From NCBI GenBank assembly GCA_028277515.1, contig JANQGC010000091.1, forward strand, positions 1-64,000: a stretch of DNA of 64,000 nt, given 5' to 3'. The notes under the pieces are model-generated. The model saw nothing but the letters and a program-made list of their open reading frames with translations. It did no database searches and was not told the DNA's origin. Numbering within the stretch: the first letter of the stretch is position 1; each line of letters opens with the position of its first letter. Positions 28,930-37,514 of this stretch are shown here, piece by piece. The stretch is from Anaerolineae bacterium (GTDB lineage: Bacteria; Chloroflexota; Anaerolineae; Promineifilales; Promineifilaceae). The position numbers and the translations under genes were made by a program.

Positions 28930-28970
28930 CCGGATGGCGGCAGGGTGTATGTTTTGCCATCTGGTTTTTT
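28930..28970 (+). terminator. Terminator hairpin in the leader of the S41 genes (possible attenuator)
   Basis: CCGGATGGC (28930-28938) and GCCATCTGG (28956-28964) form a 9-base stem with one G-U pair, followed directly by six T (28965-28970). The ATG of the peptidase lies 16 bases later. CATCC (28909-28913) could pair with GGATG (28932-28936) inside the left arm as an antiterminator. No named riboswitch was recognised. Confidence 0.6.
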
Positions 28971-28986
28971 GTGAGCAACCCTCCTT

Positions 28987-30180
28987 ATGTCAAATAATTT
29001 ACGCAACGGTATAACGGTTTTAATGTTAATTTTATTAGCCCTGGCCGCATTTATAGCCGGATATTTCGCTAATGAAATGATCGATTTACGGAATGGTTCT
29101 GCTTATGCTCAAGAAGAATTCGATATATTCTGGCAAGCCTGGGACCGGATTGAAAGCAACTTTATTGGTGATCTACCGGATGAAAAACAGCGGACTTATG
29201 CCGCCATCCGGGGTTCTATGGAATCCCTTAATGATCCGTATACTGTTTTTATTGAACCCGTGGCCCGGCAACGTGAACGAGAACAATTAGAAGGTATTTT
29301 TGGCGGTATTGGGGCTTATGTGACCCGCCCAGAAGATGGCGGCCCGATCATCTTAGAGCCAATCCCGGGCAATCCGGCTGAGGCTGCGGGGATTCTTGCC
29401 GGAGATGAACTTCATGCTGTGGATGGCACGCCAATCACACCGGAATTGACGGTAGCTGATGTTGCCGATTTGGTAAAGGGTGAAAAGGGATCGGCCGTGG
29501 TTTTGACTGTTCTTCACCCAGGTGAAACAGAGGTTGTGGAAATTTCAGTTGTTCGGGGCGATATTTTGCTGCCATCGGTTGTTTACCGCCTGCTGGAGGA
29601 GGATCAAAAGGTTGGTTACATTCGACTTTCCCGGTTCAGCGGGGAAAGCGGCCAGGAAGTAGCCGGTGCTATTGAAGATTTACGAGAACAAGGTGCAGAG
29701 AGGTTCGTTTTGGATCTGCGCCAAAATCGTGGAGGATTACTTGACGCAGCGATAGACGTGTCCGATCATTTCCTTGACGGTGGGATTGTCTTAATTCAAC
29801 AAAGCCGCGATCAGGGTGAACAATCTTATACAGCAACCCCATCTACGTTGGAAGATGAAGCGCCTTTGGTTGTCTTGATCGATGGCGGTTCTGCCAGTGC
29901 TTCAGAGATTGTTGCCGGCGCTTTAAAGGATAGAGAACGGGCTGTTTTGATTGGTCCTGAAGCGACGTTTGGCAAGGGATCCGTCCAGCTTGTTTATGAC
30001 TTGAGTGATGGCTCTTCTGTCCACGTCACTTCGGCAAGATGGTTTACACCAAACCGCACCCAATTGGATGGCGAAGGTATATCACCGGATATTCTGGTTG
30101 AGATTACACAAGAAGCCATTGATAATGGCCGGGACGAAGTCTTAAACCGCGCTGTTCAATACCTTCAAGAAGGAAAATAA
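28987..30180 (+). CDS. S41 family carboxyl-terminal processing peptidase
   Basis: A 397-residue CtpA-type serine protease. It has an N-terminal membrane anchor (VLMLILLALAAFIAGYF), a PDZ domain (GGIGAYV...EAAGILAGDELHAVDG) and the protease fold with RFVLDLRQNRGG. The catalytic serine is in GGSASASE and the Lys in FGKGSVQ. It cleaves C-terminal tails of extracytoplasmic proteins. It is followed after 12 bases by a paralogue, so the pair is a tandem duplication. Confidence 0.93.
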   Translation: MSNNLRNGITVLMLILLALAAFIAGYFANEMIDLRNGSAYAQEEFDIFWQAWDRIESNFIGDLPDEKQRTYAAIRGSMESLNDPYTVFIEPVARQREREQLEGIFGGIGAYVTRPEDGGPIILEPIPGNPAEAAGILAGDELHAVDGTPITPELTVADVADLVKGEKGSAVVLTVLHPGETEVVEISVVRGDILLPSVVYRLLEEDQKVGYIRLSRFSGESGQEVAGAIEDLREQGAERFVLDLRQNRGGLLDAAIDVSDHFLDGGIVLIQQSRDQGEQSYTATPSTLEDEAPLVVLIDGGSASASEIVAGALKDRERAVLIGPEATFGKGSVQLVYDLSDGSSVHVTSARWFTPNRTQLDGEGISPDILVEITQEAIDNGRDEVLNRAVQYLQEGK

Positions 30181-30192
30181 ATTTCCGCGAGT

Positions 30193-31602
30193 ATGGATAG
30201 TAGAAACTCCCCCTCTGCCGGTTCGCAAATGAATAAGATCATTCTGCTGGTTGGTGTTGCATTGCTGATCGCTGTGATTGTTCTGGCCCTTTTGGGTGGT
30301 GTCATGATTGGCCGGACAAGTGTGAACACAAGAGCCGCAGCGACGAACACCATACAAACGGTTACAGAGATTCAAGAGGTGACCCGTGAGGTTATCGTTG
30401 TCGTGACAACTACTCCGCAACCCCAAGCGACCGCCGTCGATCAAATTATTCCACCTGATAGCCCTGTATTGGCAGAGACGGCCGTGCCCATTTCTGAGCA
30501 ATTATTCTCTCCTGTTGGTGATGAAAGTGCAGGAGAATTGGATTTTTCCGTGTTTAATGAAGTATGGGGATTCATTGATGGTGAATTCGATGGTGAACTG
30601 CCCGCGGATGAAAATCGCTTGTATGGAGCCATAGTCGGTTCCCTGGAAACGTTGGATGATCAATATACGCGCTTCATTCGACCTGATGTTGCGGAACGCA
30701 TGCGCCAAGATTTGGATGGTTCCGTCTCAGGTATCGGTGCTTTCGTGCGGGAAAACGATGAGGGGTTAATCGAAATTACCCGCCCAATTGACGGCCAGCC
30801 GGCCGATTTGGCGGGGCTGCTTTCCGGAGATGTGATTATTGCCGTCGATGGGGAATCAGTCGTCGAACTTGGTTTTGATGAAGTGCTGCTCATGGTGCGA
30901 GGCCCAGAAGGAACTATGGTTTCATTAACTGTGGCCCGTGAGGACGAAGTTGAACCGCTTGAATTTACAATCGAGCGAGCTGTGTTCGAGGTGCCCGTTG
31001 TTATCAGTGAGATGTTTGAAGAGGGGGGCCAGCAAATAGCCTATGTCCGCTTAACAAGCTTCACGCGTAATGCTGACCAATCCCTTCTGGATGCTTTGAA
31101 TATGCTTCTAGAAGAAAATCCCGATGGACTCATTCTCGATTTGCGTGATAATGGTGGTGGTTTCCTGGATCAAGCCGTTGCTGTGGCTGATATGTTTTTA
31201 GGAGAGGGCGTCATCCTTTATGAGCGGAACAGTAATGGGGATATCGACAAAACATTTGAATCCAAAGATGGTGATACCGCTGAAGAAATCCCACTGGTTG
31301 TGCTGGTAAATGGCGGAAGCGCAAGCGCCTCTGAAATCGTTGCCGGGGCTGTTCAAGATTCCGATAGGGGGACTTTAATTGGCGAAACAACTTTCGGTAA
31401 AGGATCAGTTCAACTGGTGCATACACTATCCGACGGTTCTGAGCTGCGGGTTACCATTGCCCGTTGGTTTACCCCTGATAACCGTTCCATTGGGGAAGAG
31501 GGCATTGAACCTGATATTGAAGAGTTGACGCCCCGGGATTTGGGTGGGGAAGACGATAACCAGTTGCAGCGCGCCATCGAATTTTTAACTGGCGGAGAAT
31601 AA
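30193..31602 (+). CDS. S41 family carboxyl-terminal processing peptidase (tandem paralogue)
   Basis: A 469-residue paralogue of the gene before it. It has a longer N-terminus: a membrane anchor (ILLVGVALLIAVIVLALL, about 17-34), a Thr/Val-rich linker, then PDZ (GIGAFV...DLAGLLSGDVIIAVDG) and the protease domain (GLILDLRDNGGG). The catalytic SASASE and FGKGSVQ motifs are intact. The ribosome binding site is weak, and translation may be coupled to the first peptidase. Its stop lies one base before the smpB start. Confidence 0.93.
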   Translation: MDSRNSPSAGSQMNKIILLVGVALLIAVIVLALLGGVMIGRTSVNTRAAATNTIQTVTEIQEVTREVIVVVTTTPQPQATAVDQIIPPDSPVLAETAVPISEQLFSPVGDESAGELDFSVFNEVWGFIDGEFDGELPADENRLYGAIVGSLETLDDQYTRFIRPDVAERMRQDLDGSVSGIGAFVRENDEGLIEITRPIDGQPADLAGLLSGDVIIAVDGESVVELGFDEVLLMVRGPEGTMVSLTVAREDEVEPLEFTIERAVFEVPVVISEMFEEGGQQIAYVRLTSFTRNADQSLLDALNMLLEENPDGLILDLRDNGGGFLDQAVAVADMFLGEGVILYERNSNGDIDKTFESKDGDTAEEIPLVVLVNGGSASASEIVAGAVQDSDRGTLIGETTFGKGSVQLVHTLSDGSELRVTIARWFTPDNRSIGEEGIEPDIEELTPRDLGGEDDNQLQRAIEFLTGGE

Positions 31603-31603
31603 G

Positions 31604-32071
31604 TTGAAGAAAAATTCTGGAATAAAAATTATAAGTAAAAATCGCCGGGCATCATTTGATTATCACCTGCTCGATCGCTTTGAGGCCGGCCTTGTGCTCA
31701 CCGGCACCGAAATCAAATCGGTTCGCTCCCACCAGGTCAGCTTGCAGCGCAGTTACGTGCAGGCACGGGAAGGTGAATTGTGGTTAATCGACGCCAATAT
31801 TGCACCCTATGTTCACGGTAATCGAGAAAACCATGAATCAACGCGGCCGAGAAAGCTGCTCTTACACCGCCGTGAAATTAATAAAATTTTGGAAGCATTG
31901 GCCCAAAAGGGATTGACGGTTGTGCCCACGAAGCTGTATTTAAAAAACGGCTTGGCCAAAGTTGAAGTTGCCCTGGCTCGGGGTAAGGCGCAACGTGATA
32001 AACGGTCTGATATCGCCAAACGGGATGCCCAACGCCAGGTAGAAAGGGCTTTGCGAGAAAAGTACCGTTAA
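31604..32071 (+). CDS. smpB: SsrA-binding protein SmpB
   Basis: A 155-residue protein of normal SmpB length. KIISKNRRASFDYHLLDRFEAGLVL, GTEIKSVR and the C-terminal KRSDIAKRDAQRQVERALR are family hallmarks. With tmRNA it rescues stalled ribosomes. The start is TTG (31604-31606) with GGCGGAG 6-7 bases upstream inside the end of the peptidase gene, so translation is coupled. The tmRNA gene itself was not seen in the window. Confidence 0.96.
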   Translation: MKKNSGIKIISKNRRASFDYHLLDRFEAGLVLTGTEIKSVRSHQVSLQRSYVQAREGELWLIDANIAPYVHGNRENHESTRPRKLLLHRREINKILEALAQKGLTVVPTKLYLKNGLAKVEVALARGKAQRDKRSDIAKRDAQRQVERALREKYR

Positions 32072-32078
32072 AACGTTA

Positions 32079-34301
32079 TTAATCAGGTTTATCTTCCTCA
32101 GGTGATCCCTTAAAAAATAGCAATAGACTTAATAAGAATACCAGGCTCAAAAGCAAGATCTGCACGGTTGTGGTCGATGAAAATTGATCGGCGACGGTTA
32201 GTCGCCGGGCATTTTTAGGAGCGGGGAAAGCTTTAGGTGCGCTTTCTACGGTTTCTGTTAATGCCGGTTCCGTCGTTTCAATCAACGTTTCTTGCTGCTC
32301 TAATAAAAAAATGACCACCAACTCAATTTGACGGCTGCTCAGCCGATTCGCATAGTCATCAGGCATGATGTTTGATAAACATGGACTATTTGGACATTCC
32401 GGGGCGATGAAAGCGTTAGGGTCAATAATGGACTGGCGAATGTATGCCTCGGCCGATAAATCAGCCTGGCGTCTCGCAGCAACATTGCCAATATTGCTAA
32501 GATCGGGTCCTACTTTATGACCCTCACCCAATTCTCCGATTTGGTGACAGGAGCCGCAGCCCGCGTTTAAAATGATTTCCTGCGCTTCATCCCCTTCAAT
32601 CGGCCGAACGGTTGGGGTTGGGGCTGGAGTAGATGTTGGCTCCGGTGTTTGATCGGGTTGCATTGTTGGCGTTGGACTTGGTTCGGCGGTCGCCAGTTCC
32701 TCCTCGGTTGGTTGGCTAAGCTCTGTATCGGGCACGGCGTGCAGAATGGTTTCACAGGGCGAAAAATTGGGTTCCGGATCGGGCATGCACCAATAAGGTC
32801 CACCTTTCTTTGTTTTTAAGAGCGGCACGTGCCAGAGGACGATGTTCTGGCCGGAAAGCCGATCGCCATCAATCCATTGTCGTGGGGGCATGTAAGTGTC
32901 ACCTGGTCCGGTGATAATAGGTCCATCTCCCTCATTTTCGTTATATTGCAGCAAGAAAAGATAGCCTTCGTCAAGACCTAATGGATCGGTCGGCTCCATA
33001 TACCAGCGATAGTGTAAATCGCCGTCAAAGGTGGCTAAATTGCGGCCGTCTGGTGATAAATCATCGATAAGGGGTGTTCGTTCAAACTCCTCTACACCTT
33101 CAATCCAGGAGGATTCCTGCCAATACCATACCTGGTCGTTTTCCGGCCCATCAAGATCTAAATCGATCCGCCAAAAGGGCCGGTAAACGGAGAGATCATC
33201 ACAGCCGGGTCCATGAGAGACAAAACCGAATTGCATACGACCGTCTTCATAGAGCTGGATGTTCTGTTCATATCGGTAACAGCATATGCAGTTCGGCCAA
33301 CGGGTAAACTCGGTGAACAGTTGCTTTACCTCAAAGCCATCCCCCAAATCTTCAACGATTGTGTCTCCAAATGGAGGAACGGTAGCGGCGAAACCGATTT
33401 CATCCCGGTAGCCGCCAGGCCAACTTGGATACCATGCCTCAACCTGTCCAATTTTTGCCGACGAGAAGATTGTCTTATTTTCATAAGAAGCATCCATGAA
33501 ATTCAGACCGTCATGAGCGGTCATTTCCCAACACACTTCCCAACCATACTGCTCATGACAGCCGTTTGTGAAAGAATCCCTTTGGGCAATTGGCTCGGCG
33601 GCGCTGCGTTCCGGGCGACCTCTGGTATAAAATGTTCGGGCGACCTTTTCTTCTTGCATGTTCACAAATACATGAAATATTTTTCCACTGCCATTTGGGT
33701 CATGAAAAGTCAGATCGACACACCATTGGTCGCGACAACTGCTGTCTGCGAGCCAGCCAGACATGGGAACCATCGCCGGTTCGGCCGAGCCGATGTCGCC
33801 AAGAACTTTTTGAACCTCCCTATCTTGGGCAGCGATCGTGACTGCTTTAGGCAACACATGGGTGCTGCCGGCCGGCCTGGCTTGTGGGTTTGCCCAGCGA
33901 GCGACTAAGCTATCATTTTCAATATTGACGACTGCTTCTACAGTCCCACCCAATTCATAGTCAAAAAATGTGACATGGGCACAGGTGTTGTGCGTACAAC
34001 CGGCATCCTGCCAGGGGCGTGCTTCAGCGCTGCTCAAGCGAAAAGCATTAACAAATTCAAGATTTAATTCATTGTCTAGTGAATCAGCAATGGCGGAACG
34101 TGTCAGGTTTTCAATATTTTCGACGTCGAGAGCTGGGGCTGACATAACATTCATGTCCAGCATTTGCTTGCCCTTAGCGACTGCAATATTGACATTTCCC
34201 TGCGTATTCCGCAGATTCCAGAATAATGCCAAGGCCAATAACAACGTGTTAATGACAATTAGTTTTATAATAAACCGTTGGCGGCGATTCACTTTGAACA
34301 A
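32079..34301 (-). CDS. Membrane-anchored c-type cytochrome fused to a copper-amine-oxidase-like domain
   Basis: A 740-residue protein starting at TTG (34301-34299), with AGGAG about 10 bases upstream. An N-terminal TM is followed by an extracellular part. CCYRYEQNIQLYEDG and FWRIDLDLDG resemble the topaquinone-tyrosine strand and the R-x-D-x-D-x-DG strand of copper amine oxidases, but the HxH copper ligands are absent (VYRPF instead). A TP-rich linker leads to a cytochrome c domain (CGSCH, Met ligand in NIMPDD) and a C-terminal TM. Extracytoplasmic electron transfer is likely; amine oxidase activity is not. Confidence 0.65.
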   Translation of the reverse strand: MFKVNRRQRFIIKLIVINTLLLALALFWNLRNTQGNVNIAVAKGKQMLDMNVMSAPALDVENIENLTRSAIADSLDNELNLEFVNAFRLSSAEARPWQDAGCTHNTCAHVTFFDYELGGTVEAVVNIENDSLVARWANPQARPAGSTHVLPKAVTIAAQDREVQKVLGDIGSAEPAMVPMSGWLADSSCRDQWCVDLTFHDPNGSGKIFHVFVNMQEEKVARTFYTRGRPERSAAEPIAQRDSFTNGCHEQYGWEVCWEMTAHDGLNFMDASYENKTIFSSAKIGQVEAWYPSWPGGYRDEIGFAATVPPFGDTIVEDLGDGFEVKQLFTEFTRWPNCICCYRYEQNIQLYEDGRMQFGFVSHGPGCDDLSVYRPFWRIDLDLDGPENDQVWYWQESSWIEGVEEFERTPLIDDLSPDGRNLATFDGDLHYRWYMEPTDPLGLDEGYLFLLQYNENEGDGPIITGPGDTYMPPRQWIDGDRLSGQNIVLWHVPLLKTKKGGPYWCMPDPEPNFSPCETILHAVPDTELSQPTEEELATAEPSPTPTMQPDQTPEPTSTPAPTPTVRPIEGDEAQEIILNAGCGSCHQIGELGEGHKVGPDLSNIGNVAARRQADLSAEAYIRQSIIDPNAFIAPECPNSPCLSNIMPDDYANRLSSRQIELVVIFLLEQQETLIETTEPALTETVESAPKAFPAPKNARRLTVADQFSSTTTVQILLLSLVFLLSLLLFFKGSPEEDKPD

Positions 34302-34481
34302 GAATCGATCTCCTTTGTGTAACTATTCACAATCTATAATTATAACTCACTGAGGGAACAGCGGCAGAAATGCCTCGAAGCTTAGGGTTTTTCAATCGTC
34401 CGAATTGTAGCCACGACGCGATTTCCAATCATGTATCATCGCTTAAAGGTGAAATAATTTAGAACATTAACAAGAGGTAAA

Positions 34482-36725
34482 TTACGCTGTAAATAGAGGC
34501 AATTCCGGCTGATAGGCATTACTCAAGATCTGGCTGCGGCTGATTGATTCGGACAGGCCCAGCGGCCGCAGCAGCGTATCCGCCGCACGCAGCAGCAACT
34601 CTTCATAATGAGCCACGTCGATGGACGCCGGGTCGGGCGGTTCGGGTAAGTCCCAAGCATGCACTCCCGGTTCGCCACGGGTGAAGAGCAGAGCAATGCG
34701 CTGGCCGGGGCGGCGCTCCTTTCCCGCACGGGCCAGTTGGGTCAGAGCGCGTGCGGCAGGCGACGGGTTGCGATATGCTTCCAGTTTACGGCTGACGCGC
34801 AGATACACCCGCAGATCCTCCAATGGTATTTTCTCTTCACGCAAACGAGCCACCACGTCGCGCCAGAGGCTAATCAATGCCGGCAGCCCTTCCTGTGGGG
34901 GTATTTCCGGGGACAGCCCTGCCAGTAACTCTAGCGAGCGGCGCTGGGCAGCAGCGATGAAGGGGGCGGTATCATGGCGGCGTAGTTCGATGCCTCGCAC
35001 TTTTAGGCTGCCATCTTCTAAGATGCCAAAGTAACGGTTGGGCACAGGCACGCGTTCGTCCAGACGCGAGGGCAGGAAGGCGATCCAGCGGTAAATGCCT
35101 TCCAGGGCGATGGGCATGCTCGTGCGTTGGGCGATGGCTGTCGTCAGCTTGCGCGCCGCTTCCCTGGTTATCTGTCCCTTGTCTCCCTTGACCCACAAGC
35201 CATCAACATACATGTGCAGCAACTGATATCCCAGGTCTTCGGCCGTTTCCTTGGAGCTAAGCAGTACATCACGGCTATGGGCAGTAACTGCTTCGTGTCC
35301 CTCAATACGGCCGAAACGGGCGTTTTTATAGCCCAGGTAGCCAAAGCAGACGACCAGCAACCACTTCAAGCCGGCGACGCGTGCCTTGAGCGGGCGGTAG
35401 CGCACGTCGCGCTTGTCTAGGCCTGCCAACTGCTCCTTGATAGCGATGCGCTTGGCCAGTAACGGCCGTAAGGAGGCAGGAATCAAGCCCTCGCGGCTCT
35501 GGTCTACGGGTACATTGATTTCAGGGATCAGATTGCTATTTTCGCCACCCATCCCGACCGTTTCCGGCGAGATGTTGAAATGGACCATCAATCCAGGATA
35601 CAAGGAGATGAAATCGATTTCGGCCACATTATAATGTAAGCCGACCGTCGGCTGGTAAACTAGGCCGCCACGGTCGGCGCGAATCAGTTCATGGGCGGTC
35701 TTGAAGGACTCTACTTGCTGTTTGTTGTGCGGCACAAGCACGCCCTGGCGTAGAGCAGTCTGCATTTGCAGCGCCGTCACGCCCGCGCCGGGTGACTTGC
35801 GGGCCATCTCCTGTACGGACATGCCGGTCACCCGTGCTTGTTCTAGGACGCCTAGCAGACCGTATTCGCTGTACATCATGGCGTTGCGCTGGTCGATATG
35901 CCAGCGACCAAAAAGGTGGGTTTGCCGTCCGCGATAGACGACCTGACCATAAGTGAAATAGCTGTTTTCACGGTAATGCAATGGTTGGCGGCTTGGGTCG
36001 CGGTTGGGATTGAAGAAGCCGATCCCCTCCTGTTTGCAACCCTCTTCCAGTAAAGGAAAGAGCCAGGTGTCACCCCAGCGAGTAAGCAGCAGATCGGGGT
36101 CACGTCGTTTTAGATTGGCCTTGATGCTCAACAGTAGGTGGCGAAACGGCCGTAATGGGATATGTACATCACCCCCTTTGCCCCGTATGGTGACCATGAC
36201 CGGCGACTTGTGCTGCGGATCGCTGTCCGGCTCAATGGTCACGATCTTTAAAGGGGCCACCTTGGTTTCGATGTCCCAGGGATCGTCCAGGGCTTCAATG
36301 TCGCGCACCTGGTTTTCATCGTCAACCCAGATGCGGCAGCGGGCCAGGGGAAAGAGATTGTATGTGGCAGCGTAGCGCACGCTCAGGGGGATGTCCGTGT
36401 CGTAATAATCCAATTCGGGAAAACGTTTGATTATTTGATAAAGTAGCTTGGGCTGCTGCGCTGGGTTAGGCACCTGGATGGCCAGCAAGTTTAGTGATCC
36501 GGAGAAGAGATCGCGGCGGGTGACCCGCGCCAGGTCGGCGATGATGGGTTGTTGGCGCACGAACTGCCACACTTGACGCAGATGGGGGAAGGGTCCGGCG
36601 ACATAGAAAGTGGTTGGAAAGACATGGTGTAGATGGTGCCGCGCTCCATCGTCGCCGATGATCCACAACGAGAGATCCGTTTGTCCGGCATAAAGATCGA
36701 GCAGCCAGCCGCTGATCTCATTCAT
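34482..36725 (-). CDS. Family B DNA polymerase homologue, catalytically degenerate
   Basis: A 747-residue protein with the PolB layout: N-domain, exonuclease domain, palm, fingers and thumb. Motif A DFISLYPGLMVHFNISP (371-387) is intact with D371. Motif B keeps K454 and G462, but the usual N-S-x-Y reads VVCF. Motif C reads YVDGLWV (506-512), so the second Asp of DTD is lost. The KxRG palm motif is present (575-578). Exonuclease residues are gone: the DxE motif reads VTIE at 162-165 and FD is absent near 220. The C-terminus QPELPLFTA (739-747) matches the beta-clamp peptide QxxLPLF. It overlaps the 81-residue gene by 8 bases and is the last gene of the operon. Confidence 0.85.
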   Translation of the reverse strand: MNEISGWLLDLYAGQTDLSLWIIGDDGARHHLHHVFPTTFYVAGPFPHLRQVWQFVRQQPIIADLARVTRRDLFSGSLNLLAIQVPNPAQQPKLLYQIIKRFPELDYYDTDIPLSVRYAATYNLFPLARCRIWVDDENQVRDIEALDDPWDIETKVAPLKIVTIEPDSDPQHKSPVMVTIRGKGGDVHIPLRPFRHLLLSIKANLKRRDPDLLLTRWGDTWLFPLLEEGCKQEGIGFFNPNRDPSRQPLHYRENSYFTYGQVVYRGRQTHLFGRWHIDQRNAMMYSEYGLLGVLEQARVTGMSVQEMARKSPGAGVTALQMQTALRQGVLVPHNKQQVESFKTAHELIRADRGGLVYQPTVGLHYNVAEIDFISLYPGLMVHFNISPETVGMGGENSNLIPEINVPVDQSREGLIPASLRPLLAKRIAIKEQLAGLDKRDVRYRPLKARVAGLKWLLVVCFGYLGYKNARFGRIEGHEAVTAHSRDVLLSSKETAEDLGYQLLHMYVDGLWVKGDKGQITREAARKLTTAIAQRTSMPIALEGIYRWIAFLPSRLDERVPVPNRYFGILEDGSLKVRGIELRRHDTAPFIAAAQRRSLELLAGLSPEIPPQEGLPALISLWRDVVARLREEKIPLEDLRVYLRVSRKLEAYRNPSPAARALTQLARAGKERRPGQRIALLFTRGEPGVHAWDLPEPPDPASIDVAHYEELLLRAADTLLRPLGLSESISRSQILSNAYQPELPLFTA

Positions 36726-36963
36726 CGACCAGACGCCGCAGACGCTCGATCTCGCGCGCCTGTTCTAATAGCATAGCTAGTAGGATGGCTTCAAACGGGA
36801 GGGCATGGCTGGCTTGGCTGATCGCCGCCGTATGTTTTCGAGCTGAGGCAAACAGAGTGTCGAAGAGGCGTTGGTCTTCGCGTCGTAAAGCGCGACGGAA
36901 GTTGGAGAAGGCGGCCTGTTCCTCAAGGATAACCTGATTGGCAGTCTGTATGGTACGTCCCAT
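36718..36963 (-). CDS. Small helical protein of the PolB/RadA-like operon
   Basis: An 81-residue, almost entirely helical, highly charged protein with no recognised domain. Landmarks are RTIQTANQVILEEQ (3-16), FRRALRREDQRLFDTLF and PFEAILLAMLLEQ, with heptad-like spacing in REIERLRRLVDE at the end. It lies between the RadA-like gene (gap of 2 bases) and the polymerase gene (overlap of 8 bases), so the three proteins are made together. It could be an adaptor joining the other two. No DNA-binding motif can be claimed. Confidence 0.75.
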   Translation of the reverse strand: MGRTIQTANQVILEEQAAFSNFRRALRREDQRLFDTLFASARKHTAAISQASHALPFEAILLAMLLEQAREIERLRRLVDE

Positions 36964-36965
36964 GG

Positions 36966-37499
36966 TTAGAGCAGTTTTTCCAGGGTAGTGGTGGGGATTT
37001 CTTCGGACATAAGTATGAGATCGGCCGTCTGCCGCAGCAGCTTCATCAATCCTGCCCGTTTCCCATCGGGCAGGGCGTGCGCACTAATGATGACTGGCCC
37101 CCCACCACGCAGCTGCTGCAACGACTGCACGGCGATTTGCAGCAGGCGGTAGCTCTCAACGTAGGAAACGGATTCGTCGTAGAAGGTGGCCGGCAGGTCG
37201 AAAATCAGCGTGGGCTGCGGCCCGGTAGGTGCCTGCTGCAAGAGGGCGATTACCTGGTAGCAGGTGAAGGCGCGGGCGATCAGGATGCGGTCCAGGGTGT
37301 CATCAAGCAGATGCGTCTGGCGGCGAATGGCCCGGCTGACGTAGTAAGGTTTAAAGCGGTTACCCGTGTCCAGGACACGTACCGGCCCGCGTAGAGCCAG
37401 AGCGGCCGTAAAATTGAGCATTGCCTCCTGCTGGGCGTGCGGTCCGATCAGCAAGACAATCTTAGGGGTGTTAATCTCGGTCAGGTCGTATAATGGCAA
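36966..37499 (-). CDS. Rad51/RadA-like ATPase homologue without a Walker A lysine
   Basis: A 177-residue RecA-fold protein. VRVLDTGNRFKPYYVSRAIRR (40-60) and DRILIARAFTCYQVIALL (70-87) match the Rad51/RadA core, where the latter reads RAxNxxHQ. TLIFDLPATFYDE (97-109) is the Walker B region with D101. The Walker A position reads GPHAQQEA (19-26) without Lys, so ATP hydrolysis is doubtful. The start is TTG (37499-37497) with GAGAGAG 6 bases upstream. A palindromic LexA-type box lies 16-29 bases upstream. It is the first gene of the operon and recalls ImuA in arrangement. Confidence 0.72.
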   Translation of the reverse strand: MPLYDLTEINTPKIVLLIGPHAQQEAMLNFTAALALRGPVRVLDTGNRFKPYYVSRAIRRQTHLLDDTLDRILIARAFTCYQVIALLQQAPTGPQPTLIFDLPATFYDESVSYVESYRLLQIAVQSLQQLRGGGPVIISAHALPDGKRAGLMKLLRQTADLILMSEEIPTTTLEKLL

Positions 37500-37514
37500 T
37501 TATCTCTCTCACAG

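Noticed and set aside
28797..29006. 69-codon minus-strand frame before the S41 gene
   Set aside because: It covers the promoter and terminator hairpin of the S41 operon and extends into its coding start; no independent support.
36966..37499. Calling the RadA-like protein a working recombinase
   Set aside because: The Walker A region lacks the essential Lys and the protein has only the core (177 residues), so strand exchange on its own is unlikely.
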